A stretch of 64,000 nucleotides of DNA. It comes from Holophagales bacterium (GTDB lineage Bacteria; Acidobacteriota; Thermoanaerobaculia; UBA5066). This document shows positions 17,062-25,126 of the stretch, piece by piece (within the stretch, counting starts at the first letter, position 1; each line of letters begins with the position of its first letter). The translations under genes were made by a program, and so were the position numbers. The DNA lies in NCBI GenBank assembly GCA_016716705.1, contig JADJVF010000018.1, positions 37,609-101,608 on the forward strand. The letters are read 5' to 3'. The notes below the pieces were generated by a model. It was not told where the DNA came from. It saw nothing but the letters and a program-made list of their open reading frames with translations, and did no database searches.

Positions 17062-17529
17062 CTACTCCAGGAGCGGACCGGGGTGCGTCGAGCGGATGAT
17101 CCGGCTGGCGAGCGGCCCGGAGACGGTCTCGTGCATCAGGAGCGCGTTGACGAGCGCCTCCACCGGTTCCCAGAGGAACGCGAGGCGCACCGCCGTCTCG
17201 CGGAAGACGGCGTCGATCTCGAGGCCGGCCCGGCGCGCGAAGACGGCGATCCGATGCGTGTCGATCTCGATGCCGACGTGCGGATCGTCCGGCAGCTTCC
17301 CTCCGGCCATGATGACGGCGAGCGGACCCGCCGCCAGGAGGCGGAGGTAGACATGCTGCTCTCTGCGGTCTCCGTCGGAGACGCCCGACGGGAACTCCTG
17401 GTCGACGAGGATGCGGCCGCGCGTGTGCTCTTCGGGATAGATCGAGACTCGCGGGAGGCGCAGGCCGGCGTCCCACGCGAGGACCGCGCAGCCGGCTTCA
17501 TGAAAGGCGACGAGACGACGGAACCTCAA
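17062..17529 (-). CDS. Stand-alone FtsH-protease-like (M41-like) protein with altered zinc motif
   Basis: A 155-residue protein resembling the peptidase M41 region of FtsH without any AAA domain: RLVAFHEAGCAVLAW (about residues 5-19), then a VSIYPEEHTRGRI-like strand and the helix LRLLAAGPLAVIMAGG. The zinc motif HEAGH reads HEAGC, so the second His ligand is a Cys. Cys can bind zinc, but this change usually means loss of proteolysis. The C-terminal helices resemble the later part of the M41 fold. It starts at TTG 17529, 4-5 bases after GGAGGG. It is a single gene with its own short leader. Possible roles are a pseudo-protease or a metal-binding regulator. Confidence 0.62.
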   Translation of the reverse strand: MRFRRLVAFHEAGCAVLAWDAGLRLPRVSIYPEEHTRGRILVDQEFPSGVSDGDRREQHVYLRLLAAGPLAVIMAGGKLPDDPHVGIEIDTHRIAVFARRAGLEIDAVFRETAVRLAFLWEPVEALVNALLMHETVSGPLASRIIRSTHPGPLLE

Positions 17530-17655
17530 CGGACCCTCCGCTGACAGATTACAGGTTCAGGCGGCGGAAAGGTGCGACGCCGGATCAGCCGTACTCGATC
17601 ATTTCGCATCTTGCCGTTCCTTGCCGCCACGCCCGGGCGCCGCCAGAATCCCCGG

Positions 17656-18468
17656 GTGACCTCGCCGACGCCCCGTTCCGTGAGTCGAACGCCCGTCCCG
17701 ATCCGGCTTCCCGAGGGGCGGCTCGAGGCCGTCCGGATCGTCCCCGAGGGGTCCCAACCCGGCCTCGCCCCGATCGTCTTCCTCCACGACGCCCTGGGCG
17801 CCGTCTCGCTGTGGCGCGACCTGCCCGAGCGGCTCTGCGGGGCTCTCGGGCGCGAAGGGCTCGCCTTCGACCGCCTGGGCTTCGGGCGGTCGGACCCCCG
17901 TCCCGTGCCCCCGGATGGCCGCTTTCTCGAGGTCGAGGCGACCGAGCGCCTTCCCGAGATCCTCCGGCAGGCGGGAGTGACCCGCCCCGTTCTCTTCGGC
18001 CACAGCGACGGCGCCTCCATCGCCCTCCTCTTCGCCGCCGCCTTCCCGGCAGTCCCGGCGGCCGTCGTCTCCATCGCGGCCCACGTCTTCATCGAGGATG
18101 TGACCCTCGCGGGGATCGACGAGACGGCTCGGGCCTGGGAGAGGACCGACCTCCCCGCCCGCCTCGGACGGCACCACGGAGAGAAGGCGGAGTCCGTCTT
18201 CCGAGGCTGGAGCGAGACCTGGCGCGACCCCCGCTTCCGGCACTTCTCCGCCGTCGAGGCCATCCGCTCGGTCCGCTGCCCGGTCCTGGTGATTCAGGGG
18301 GAGAAGGACGAATACGGAACGGTCGCCCAGGTGGAGGCGATCGCGACGGCCGTGTCGGGACCGGTGAGGCCTCTCGTCCTGCCGGGCATCGGCCATTTTC
18401 CCCACAGGGAGGATCCCGGAAGGATCCTCGCGGAGACGGAACGGTTCCTCTCGGACTTCGGGGTGTGA
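17656..18468 (+). CDS. Alpha/beta hydrolase
   Basis: A 270-residue cytoplasmic alpha/beta-hydrolase-fold protein. The oxyanion strand is IVFLHDALGA, the nucleophile elbow is GHSDGA (about residues 115-120), the acid is in GEKDEYG, and the His is in GIGHFPH near the C-terminus, so the triad is complete. The substrate cannot be inferred. The GTG at 17656 is supported as the start by a CAGAAT -10-like box (17644-17649) 6 bases upstream, giving a probably leaderless message. An earlier in-frame GTG at 17572 would lie upstream of that box. It converges on the PLP enzyme gene with a compact hairpin in the 39-base gap. Confidence 0.82.
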   Translation: MTSPTPRSVSRTPVPIRLPEGRLEAVRIVPEGSQPGLAPIVFLHDALGAVSLWRDLPERLCGALGREGLAFDRLGFGRSDPRPVPPDGRFLEVEATERLPEILRQAGVTRPVLFGHSDGASIALLFAAAFPAVPAAVVSIAAHVFIEDVTLAGIDETARAWERTDLPARLGRHHGEKAESVFRGWSETWRDPRFRHFSAVEAIRSVRCPVLVIQGEKDEYGTVAQVEAIATAVSGPVRPLVLPGIGHFPHREDPGRILAETERFLSDFGV

Positions 18469-18482
18469 GCCCGGCTTCTGGT

Positions 18483-18499
18483 GGCCCGGCGTCCGGGCC
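18483..18499. terminator. Bidirectional hairpin between convergent genes
   Basis: GGCCCGG (18483-18489), loop CGT, CCGGGCC (18493-18499): a perfect 7-bp stem in the gap between the hydrolase and the PLP enzyme. No T-run on either side. Confidence 0.5.
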
Positions 18500-18507
18500 G
18501 GGAGGCG

Positions 18508-19695
18508 TTACACCTTCGCCAGCGCCTGCTCGAGATCCTCGCAGAGGTCGAGGGCGTCTTCGCATCCGAGGGCGATCCGGACGAGGTCGTCGGAGATCTC
18601 GGCCTTCTCGCGATCGGCCCTCGGGACGCTCGCGTGCGTCATGGATGCCGGGTGCTCGATGAGAGTCTCGACGCCGCCCAGGCTCACGGCGAGGGTCGCG
18701 AGCTTGACGGAGTTCATGAGCGTCCGTCCTGCCTCGAGCCCCCCCTTCACGCCGAAGGAGACGATCGCCCCGCCGCCCGCCATCTGCCGGCGCGCGAGGT
18801 CGTACTGCGGGTGGCTCGGCAGGAAGGGGTAGCGGACCCAGGAGACCTTCGGGTGGGCTTCCAGGAAGCGCGCGACCTCGAGGGCGTTCGCCTGGGCCTT
18901 CTCCAGCCTCAGGCCGAGCGTCTTGACGCCCCGGAAGACGAGCCAGGCCTGGTGCGGGTCCATCGTCGGGCCGACGTTGACGTGCACGGACCGCAGGCGG
19001 GAGTAGAGCGCCGGATCCTTCGCGACGACGATCCCGGCGACGACGTCGCTGTGACCGTTCAGGAATTTCGTCATGCTGTGCAGGACGACGTCCGCGCCGA
19101 GAGCGAAAGGCTGCTGGAGGAGAGGCGTGGCGAACGTGTTGTCGACGGCGACGAGCGCGCCGCGGTCGTGGGCGATCTTCGCGATCGCCGCGATGTCGCA
19201 GAGCTTGAGCGTGGGGTTGGCGGGCGTTTCGAGGTAGACGAGCTTCGTCTCGGGCCTCATCGCCTTCTCGACGTTGGCCGGGTCGGACGTGTCCACGAAG
19301 GAGCCCGTCACGCCGAAGCGGGAATACTCCTTCTCCAGGATCATCCGGCTCGCGCCGTAGAGGGCGTCGGTCCCGACGACGTGGGCCCCCGCGCCGAGGA
19401 GCGTGAAGTAGACGGTGTGGACGGCCGCCATACCGGTCGAGGCGGCCATCGCACCGCAGCCTCCCTCGAGGTCGGCGATGCACTCCTCGAGCGCCGCGAC
19501 CGTCGGGTTCCCCAGCCGCGTGTACTTGTAACCGGGGTCCGTCCCGCCGAAGCGCGCGGCCCCTTCGTCGGTGTCCTTGAAGGCGAAGGTCGACGTCTGG
19601 TAGATGGGCGTCGCGACAGCTCCGGTGAGCGGGCAGGTGCGCTGGCCCGAGTGGATGATCCGGCTGGCGATGCGCAGGTTCTTGACGTCGGACAT
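18508..19695 (-). CDS. Cys/Met-metabolism PLP enzyme (cystathionine gamma-lyase/synthase or methionine gamma-lyase)
   Basis: A 395-residue fold-type I PLP enzyme. The PLP Lys lies in SMTKFLNGHSD (about residues 203-213). Phosphate-binding Tyr/Arg are in YKYTRLGNPT, and the aromatic Tyr is in GTDALYGASR. The sequence LETPANPTLK and the C-terminal SLGGVETLIEHPASMTHAS are typical of the MetB/MetC/Mgl group. The members cannot be separated by eye, but divergent pairing with a cysteine synthase/cystathionine beta-synthase-like gene favours gamma-cleavage in reverse transsulfuration. The start is taken as ATG 19695, about 11 bases after AGAGG; a GTG at 19707 overlaps that Shine-Dalgarno and is less likely. 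Confidence 0.9.
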   Translation of the reverse strand: MSDVKNLRIASRIIHSGQRTCPLTGAVATPIYQTSTFAFKDTDEGAARFGGTDPGYKYTRLGNPTVAALEECIADLEGGCGAMAASTGMAAVHTVYFTLLGAGAHVVGTDALYGASRMILEKEYSRFGVTGSFVDTSDPANVEKAMRPETKLVYLETPANPTLKLCDIAAIAKIAHDRGALVAVDNTFATPLLQQPFALGADVVLHSMTKFLNGHSDVVAGIVVAKDPALYSRLRSVHVNVGPTMDPHQAWLVFRGVKTLGLRLEKAQANALEVARFLEAHPKVSWVRYPFLPSHPQYDLARRQMAGGGAIVSFGVKGGLEAGRTLMNSVKLATLAVSLGGVETLIEHPASMTHASVPRADREKAEISDDLVRIALGCEDALDLCEDLEQALAKV

Positions 19696-19787
19696 GATGA
19701 GAGGCACCTCTTGCGGGAGTGGCGGCAGCGAGGAATCCGCGCCGCCCGGCCGGGCATCCTAGCACCCGGCGGGCCGCCTCCCTTTCC

Positions 19788-19816
19788 TTGACTTCCCCCG
19801 CGCCCCCGCCTACAAG
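19788..19816 (+). promoter_or_regulatory. Promoter of the cysteine synthase-like gene
   Basis: TTGACT (19788-19793), 17-base spacer, TACAAG (19811-19816). The expected start near 19823 gives a leader of about 50 bases to ATG 19875, which has GGAG 6 bases upstream. Confidence 0.6.
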
Positions 19817-19874
19817 ACTCGCTGGACTATCGCCGGGGCGTGCGGCTCCCCGGAGGGTCCCCGTGGAGCGGTGC

Positions 19875-20816
19875 ATGCGCGTCGTGGAAAGCGTCGTCGA
19901 GCTGATCGGGAGGACCCCGATGATCCGGCTCGGCGCCCTGAGGGAACCGGGCGAAGCGGACGTCTACGCCAAGCTCGAATACCTGAATCCCGGGATGAGC
20001 GTGAAGGACCGGACGGCCCTGGGGCTCATTCGCGCGGCCGAGGAGACCGGCGCCCTGAAACCCGGCGGAACGATTCTCGAGGCGACGGCCGGAAACACCG
20101 GCGTCGGACTCGCCCTCGTCGGCGTCTCGCGCGGCTACCGCGTCGTCATCGTGATGGTCGAGGGGTATGCCCGCGAGAAGATGATCCTGATTCGCGGCCT
20201 GGGGGGCGAGATCGTCCTCGTCCCTCACGAGGCGGGGATCCAGGGCGCCGTGGCGAAGGCGAACGAGCTCGCGGCGTCGATCCCGGGCGCCGTCCCGATG
20301 CGGCAGTTCGAGAACCCCGCGAACCCGCGGATCCACTACGAGACGACCGGCCCGGAGATCTGGGAGCAGATGGACGGGACGATCGACGGCATCGCCTTCG
20401 GCGTCGGGACGGGAGGCACCTTCTGCGGGGTCGCGCGCTTCCTGAAGGAGAAAAGCCCAGGTATCCGCTGCTGGGGAGTGGAACCGCCCGACTCGATCTA
20501 CGGGGGGACCGGCGGGAAGGGCGAGCACATGGTCGAGGGAATCGGGAACAACTGGTTCCCGGCCACGTTCGACCGCTCCCTCGCGGACGGCGTCTTCACC
20601 ATTCCCCACTCCGAGAGCTACGCCATGGTCGACCGCCTCGGGAGGATGGGCCTTCCTGCCGCCGCCTCGTCCGGTGCCGCCGTCGCCGGGGCGAAGCGGC
20701 TCGCGAGAGAGCTCGGCGAAGGGAAGCGGGTGGTGACACTTCTCAGCGACCCCTCGGAGCGCTATTTCTCGAAATACGCCTACGACGGGCTCTACGAAGG
20801 TCGCCGCATCCCCTGA
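19875..20816 (+). CDS. Cysteine synthase / cystathionine beta-synthase family protein
   Basis: A 313-residue fold-type II PLP enzyme. The PLP Lys lies in NPGMSVKDRTALG (about residues 36-48), the substrate loop is ATAGNTGVGLA, and the PLP-phosphate loop is GVGTGGTFCG. The C-terminal SGAAVAGAKRLA helix is normal. No CBS regulatory domains follow. CysK and the catalytic core of cystathionine beta-synthase look alike. Divergence from a gamma-lyase-type gene points to a reverse transsulfuration pair (homocysteine to cysteine), but O-acetylserine sulfhydrylase remains possible. The next gene begins 20 bases downstream on the same strand and may be co-transcribed. Confidence 0.88.
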   Translation: MRVVESVVELIGRTPMIRLGALREPGEADVYAKLEYLNPGMSVKDRTALGLIRAAEETGALKPGGTILEATAGNTGVGLALVGVSRGYRVVIVMVEGYAREKMILIRGLGGEIVLVPHEAGIQGAVAKANELAASIPGAVPMRQFENPANPRIHYETTGPEIWEQMDGTIDGIAFGVGTGGTFCGVARFLKEKSPGIRCWGVEPPDSIYGGTGGKGEHMVEGIGNNWFPATFDRSLADGVFTIPHSESYAMVDRLGRMGLPAAASSGAAVAGAKRLARELGEGKRVVTLLSDPSERYFSKYAYDGLYEGRRIP

Positions 20817-20835
20817 TCGCGGCGAGGAGGCGGAG

Positions 20836-22188
20836 TTGGATTACCCGATCCGGGAATTCGCAATGGGCGGCGGGGTCCTGATCGCCGTCGTCGCCATCCT
20901 GCACGTCGTCGTTTCGCACTTCGCGGTCGGAGGGGGGCTCGTCATGGCCATCCTCGAGACCGCGGCCGTCAAGCGAAACGACCGGCCGCTTCGGGACCTC
21001 GTGAAGCGATCGTCCATGATCCTCCTCCTGCTTTCGACGGTCTTCGGGGCGATCTCGGGCGTGGGCATCTGGTTCACGATCGGTGTCGTCCACCCGGCCG
21101 CGACGTCGTCGCTCATCCACACGTTCGTCTGGGCCTGGGCGACGGAGTGGACGTTCTTTCTCCTCGAGGTCGTCACGGCCCTCGCCTGGGTCGCGACGTG
21201 GGGGAAGGTCTCCCCGCGGACGCACCTCCTCCTGATCTGGCTCTACGCCTTCGCCGCGTTCATGTCCCTCGTGGTCATCCAGGGAATCCTCGGCTTCATG
21301 CTGACCCCGGGGAGCTACCCCAGGACGTTCTCCTTCTGGGACGGTTTCCTGAACCCGACGTATCTGCCCGGCATCCTCTTCCGTACCGGGGCCTGCGTCC
21401 TCCTCGCCGCCGCCTGGATCGCCTTCGCTGCTCTTCGGGAGCCGGATCGCGACGCCCGCGCGCGCCTCTCCCGAATCCTCGGAGCAGCGGGGGCCCTTGG
21501 GATCGGCGTCGCAGGGATCGGCTGGTTCGTCTGGGAACGGGCGCTCCCGGATTCGGTCCAGCGTCTCTTCCTGGGCGAGAAGCCCCTCATCGCCGCGCTC
21601 GCGACGGGCCGTTCGCACACGCTCCGGATGTTCGCCGTCGCCGCGGTGCTCGCCCTCCTCGTGCTCGTCCTGCCGAAGCTCCAGTCGTGGCCGGTGGCAA
21701 TCCTCGCCCTGCTCGCCGGCGCCGGCATCCTCGCCGGGTACGAGCGGGTCCGCGAGGGCGTTCGCAAGCCCTTCGTCATAGCGGAACAGATGTTCTCCAA
21801 CGGGGTCCTCGTGTCGGAGATCGACCGGCTGAACGAAGAGGGAATCCTCTCGAAGGCCGCCTGGGCGACGAAGGAGGCGGGGGGCCGTCCCGTGCCCCTC
21901 GGCGAAGCCGTGTTCCGCGCCGAGTGCGCCTCCTGCCACACGCGCGACGGTTACCTCGGAATCCGGAAGATCGCCTCGGCGATGGACGCCGAGTTCGCTG
22001 CGATGTTCCTGACGGCGATGCGAGACGACGGCGCCAACTGGAAGGCCCGCGCCGCGGGGAAGGACGTGAAACCCGACTATGCGTTCATGCCCCCGTTCGT
22101 CGGAACCGACGAGGAGTTGAACGCCCTCGCCCGGTGGCTCGCCTCGCTGAACGCGGCACAGGTCGCGGAGGCGACCCATGCCCGCTGA
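20836..22188 (+). CDS. Cytochrome bd-like membrane subunit I with C-terminal cytochrome c domain
   Basis: A 450-residue protein starting at TTG 20836 with GAGGAGG just upstream. Residues about 10-310 form about eight transmembrane helices of the CydA superfamily (early His in AILHVVVSHFAVGGG, a GxWFT segment, WATEWTFFLLEV). A periplasmic region follows and then a c-type haem site CASCH (364-368) with a distal Met in YAFMPPF. The quinol-oxidase Q-loop of true CydA is not evident. Fusion to haem c is described for the OR-C branch of the bd superfamily, which may pass electrons to or from c-type carriers rather than act as a quinol oxidase. It overlaps the next gene by 11 bp. Function beyond electron transfer is inferred. 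Confidence 0.78.
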   Translation: MDYPIREFAMGGGVLIAVVAILHVVVSHFAVGGGLVMAILETAAVKRNDRPLRDLVKRSSMILLLLSTVFGAISGVGIWFTIGVVHPAATSSLIHTFVWAWATEWTFFLLEVVTALAWVATWGKVSPRTHLLLIWLYAFAAFMSLVVIQGILGFMLTPGSYPRTFSFWDGFLNPTYLPGILFRTGACVLLAAAWIAFAALREPDRDARARLSRILGAAGALGIGVAGIGWFVWERALPDSVQRLFLGEKPLIAALATGRSHTLRMFAVAAVLALLVLVLPKLQSWPVAILALLAGAGILAGYERVREGVRKPFVIAEQMFSNGVLVSEIDRLNEEGILSKAAWATKEAGGRPVPLGEAVFRAECASCHTRDGYLGIRKIASAMDAEFAAMFLTAMRDDGANWKARAAGKDVKPDYAFMPPFVGTDEELNALARWLASLNAAQVAEATHAR

Positions 22189-23290
22189 CACCCTCCTCCT
22201 CCCGGCTCTCGACCCGATGCCGATCCCGGGGCCACCGTGGCTCTTCCACGCCCTCTGGCTCGTGACGTTCGCGATTCACGTCGTCGGGGTCAACGTCGTT
22301 CTCGGCTCCTCGATCCTCGGCACGATCGCTTCGCTCGACCGCGACCGCACCTTCGGCCGCGGCGTCGCGCGCTTCTTCGCCGAGGTGAACACCTGGGCGA
22401 TCTCGCTCACGATCACGTTCGGCATCGCGCCGCTTCTCTTCCTGCAGGTGCTCCACGGCCGTCTCTTCTACTCCGCGACGGTCATCCTCGCCCCCGCGTG
22501 GCTCGGCCTCCTCCTCCTCCTGATGGCGGCCTACTACCTGACCTACAGGGCCAAGTACCGCCTGCGGGCCGGCAAGGGAGCCGCGGTTCACCTCGGCCTC
22601 TCGGCCCTTCTCTTCCTCGGCGTCGCGGCGATTCAGGTCGTCGTTCACCTCCTGTCGGTCCAGCCCGGCCGGTGGGAAGGGGTCCTCGCGTCGCCCTGGA
22701 CGGCCCTTTCCGACCGCTCCTTCCTCCCCCGCTTCCTCCACTTCGTCCTGGCGGGGATCACGCTCGCGGGAATCCTCCTCGCATGGGTCTCGGTCCGCCG
22801 CGTTCCCGAAGAGGGCGCTCGCGCCGAGGCGTCGGCCCGGGCCGGGTTCGGCGTGAAGATCGCCCTCCTGGCCACGCTGCTCCAGCTCGTCGACGGCCTC
22901 TGGCTGACGATCTCCGTCCCGCGCGAGGTCCTCCTCGGCCTGATGCGAGGCGGCGCCGCGACGATGCTCCCGCTCACGCTCGGCATCGCCGCCGGCTTCG
23001 GCCTGCTCGTCTTCCTCGCGCGGGTGAGGGACCCGATCGCCGACCGGACCTCGGTGCGGAGATCGCTCGAGCTGTTCGGTCTCGCCATGGTCCTGATGCT
23101 CGTCACGCGTCACCAGCTGCGCGACCTCTATATCGCCGCCGCCAGCGCCCACGCCGCTCCCGCGACGACCGGACAGTGGGGCGTCTTCGCGATCTTCCTC
23201 GGCTGTTTCGTCCTCTGCACCGCCCTGGCGATCGTCGCGGTCGTGAGGAGCGTCCGGGACCGGCCCGGTCCAGGAGAAGCGACGGCGTGA
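22178..23290 (+). CDS. Multi-spanning membrane partner of the bd-like cytochrome
   Basis: A 370-residue protein with about nine hydrophobic segments. The first (WLFHALWLVTFAIHVVGVNV) carries two His and resembles helix 1 of CydA-like proteins. Other intramembrane His occur in LHFVLAG-type and HGRLFYS positions. It overlaps the upstream gene by 11 bp and has no Shine-Dalgarno of its own, so it should be translated by coupling and form a complex. It could be a diverged second subunit (CydB role) or a second CydA-like half. It lacks CXXCH. It ends with a 4-bp overlap (GTGA) into the lipoprotein gene. Confidence 0.65.
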   Translation: MPADTLLLPALDPMPIPGPPWLFHALWLVTFAIHVVGVNVVLGSSILGTIASLDRDRTFGRGVARFFAEVNTWAISLTITFGIAPLLFLQVLHGRLFYSATVILAPAWLGLLLLLMAAYYLTYRAKYRLRAGKGAAVHLGLSALLFLGVAAIQVVVHLLSVQPGRWEGVLASPWTALSDRSFLPRFLHFVLAGITLAGILLAWVSVRRVPEEGARAEASARAGFGVKIALLATLLQLVDGLWLTISVPREVLLGLMRGGAATMLPLTLGIAAGFGLLVFLARVRDPIADRTSVRRSLELFGLAMVLMLVTRHQLRDLYIAAASAHAAPATTGQWGVFAIFLGCFVLCTALAIVAVVRSVRDRPGPGEATA

Positions 23291-24228
23291 GGCTTGCCGC
23301 CAGGAGCGCGGCGATCGCCCTCGCCGCACTCCTCCTCTTCTCCTGCTCTCCCGTGCCCCCGCCCGACCTTTCTCTCGTGCCGACACCGGTGCCGACAACC
23401 GTCCCGACACCGGTGCCCATGCGCGATGTGTCGCCGAAAGTCGGCCTCGCGCTGGGGGGCGGGGGCGCCCGCGGCTTCGCGGAGATCGGTGTCCTGCGCG
23501 TCCTCGAGCAGGAGAAGATTCCGATCTCCTTCGTCGCCGGCACGTCCGTCGGAAGCCTCGTCGGTGCCCTCTATGCCGACACCGGCCGCGTCCTCGACGC
23601 CGAGTTCCACGCAATCAGCGTGACCGAGGAAGACCTGTTCGACTACCGCGCCTTCGCCGTCTTCTCGGGAGGCTTCGTCCGAGGTGAGCGTCTCCGCCGG
23701 TTCCTCGGCACGAACCTGAAGAGCCGGTCGATCGAGCAGATGAAGATCCCCTTCGCGGCGGTCGCCGTCGACGTCGCCACGGGACGCGCCGTTTCTTTCC
23801 AGCGCGGATCCATCGCCCCCGCCGTGCACGCCTCGTGCGCCATCCCGGGAGTCTTCGTCCCGGTCGAGATCGGAGGAAGGACCTACGTCGACGGCGGCGT
23901 CGTCAACCCCGTCCCGGCCGACGTGGCCCGTTCGATGGGGGCCGAGGTCGTGATCGCCGTATCCATCCCGCCGCTGACCCGTTCCACCGTCCCGGCGAAT
24001 CCGGTCGCCGTCGCCTACCAGTCGGTGACGATCATGTCGGCGGAGATCGGACGGCTTCGCGCCCGCGAGGCCGACGTCGTCATCACGCCCGACGTCGGCG
24101 ACGTCGCCTACGACGACTTCACGCAGAAGAAGCGCCTCATCACCGCAGGAGAGGACGCGGCGCGAAAGGCCCTGCCGCAGATCCGCGCCGCGATCGCCGC
24201 CCGGACCCGCCGGGTCCCCGTCTCCTGA
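23287..24228 (+). CDS. Lipoprotein patatin-like phospholipase
   Basis: A 313-residue protein starting at GTG 23287, which overlaps the preceding stop (GTGA). The signal peptide ends in the lipobox LFSC (Cys about residue 20), so it is membrane-anchored. A Pro/Thr/Val repeat linker (VPTPVPTTVPTPVP, encoded by 12-base DNA repeats) leads to a patatin domain with the oxyanion loop LGGGGARGFAEIG, nucleophile GTSVG and catalytic Asp in DGGVVNPVPAD. This is the RssA/NTE-like bacterial type. Its translational coupling to the cytochrome genes suggests co-regulation with the respiratory complex, though a direct role there is unclear. Confidence 0.86.
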   Translation: MRLAARSAAIALAALLLFSCSPVPPPDLSLVPTPVPTTVPTPVPMRDVSPKVGLALGGGGARGFAEIGVLRVLEQEKIPISFVAGTSVGSLVGALYADTGRVLDAEFHAISVTEEDLFDYRAFAVFSGGFVRGERLRRFLGTNLKSRSIEQMKIPFAAVAVDVATGRAVSFQRGSIAPAVHASCAIPGVFVPVEIGGRTYVDGGVVNPVPADVARSMGAEVVIAVSIPPLTRSTVPANPVAVAYQSVTIMSAEIGRLRAREADVVITPDVGDVAYDDFTQKKRLITAGEDAARKALPQIRAAIAARTRRVPVS

Positions 24229-24262
24229 CCCCTTCGGACGCGGGAAGGGCTACGATCGGGCC

Positions 24263-25126
24263 GTGCTCGGAGGTCCGCCCCAACCCGTACTCCGCGACCT
24301 CTGGACTCCGGAGGACGAGGAGGACGTTCACGTCTTTCTCGACGCCGCTTCCCGTGCCGACCTCCTCGCCGCCCTCTCGGCGATCGAGGGGGCTTCTGCC
24401 GCCGACCGGCTGGAGGACGAGGCGCAGGTGACGGCATGGGCAGCCGTCGCCGCCCGGCGCCTGCCCCTCCTGCCCTCGCGCGGACCGTTCGCGCTATCGC
24501 GCCTCCTGCGCGGCCTTCTCGTCGACGACCTCTCCCTCCGGGGCGACAACGACGACTACTCGGCCACGCGGAACTGCTGCCTTCACCAGGTCCTCGCGCG
24601 GAGGAAGGGGATGCCGATCCTCCTCTCCTGTGTCTGGATCGAGGTTGGCCGGCGCGCCGGGGTCCCCGTCGACGGCATCGGCATGCCCGGTCACTTCCTC
24701 GTCCGCGTGGGCGGCTCGGTGGGCGTCCACGTGGACCCTTTCGCCGGGGGCCAGGAGCTCTCCCGCGAAGGGTGCCGGGCCCTCCACGACCGGATCGCCG
24801 GACCGAAGGCCCGGTGGAGCGACGAGTTCCTCGGGGTGAGCACGACGGACCAGATCCTCGAGAGGGTCCTCAACAACCTCGCCGTCTCGACCCGCGAGGA
24901 GCGCGACCCGGCCGGGAGCTATCGCGTGGCGACGTTCCTCGCTGCCCTCCGGCCGCTCTCTCCCGAGAGGACGCTCCAGAAGGCGATGACGGCCGCGGCG
25001 ATCGGCGTGACGGAGGAAGCCGCCACGGTCTTCGCAGAGGTGATCGAGCGCTTCCCCGACTCTCCCGAAGCGGAACGCGCCTCGCAGGGCCTCGAGTCCC
25101 TTTCCGCCGGGACGCCGGTCAACTGA
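24263..25126 (+). CDS. SirB1-family transglutaminase-like/TPR protein
   Basis: A 287-residue protein. The core (about residues 75-165) matches the SirB1/transglutaminase-core-2 family: DDYSATRNCCLHQVLARRKG, PILLSCVWIEVGRRAG and GIGMPGHFLVRVG, with the Cys and His of the fold in place. The C-terminal 80 residues are TPR-like helices (EEAATVFAEVIERFPDSPEA). Family members are cytoplasmic and poorly characterised. The start is GTG 24263; TACGAT (24251-24256) lies 6 bases before it and there is no Shine-Dalgarno, indicating a leaderless message. The 3' end overlaps the convergent glycosyltransferase by 8 bp. Confidence 0.8.
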   Translation: MLGGPPQPVLRDLWTPEDEEDVHVFLDAASRADLLAALSAIEGASAADRLEDEAQVTAWAAVAARRLPLLPSRGPFALSRLLRGLLVDDLSLRGDNDDYSATRNCCLHQVLARRKGMPILLSCVWIEVGRRAGVPVDGIGMPGHFLVRVGGSVGVHVDPFAGGQELSREGCRALHDRIAGPKARWSDEFLGVSTTDQILERVLNNLAVSTREERDPAGSYRVATFLAALRPLSPERTLQKAMTAAAIGVTEEAATVFAEVIERFPDSPEAERASQGLESLSAGTPVN

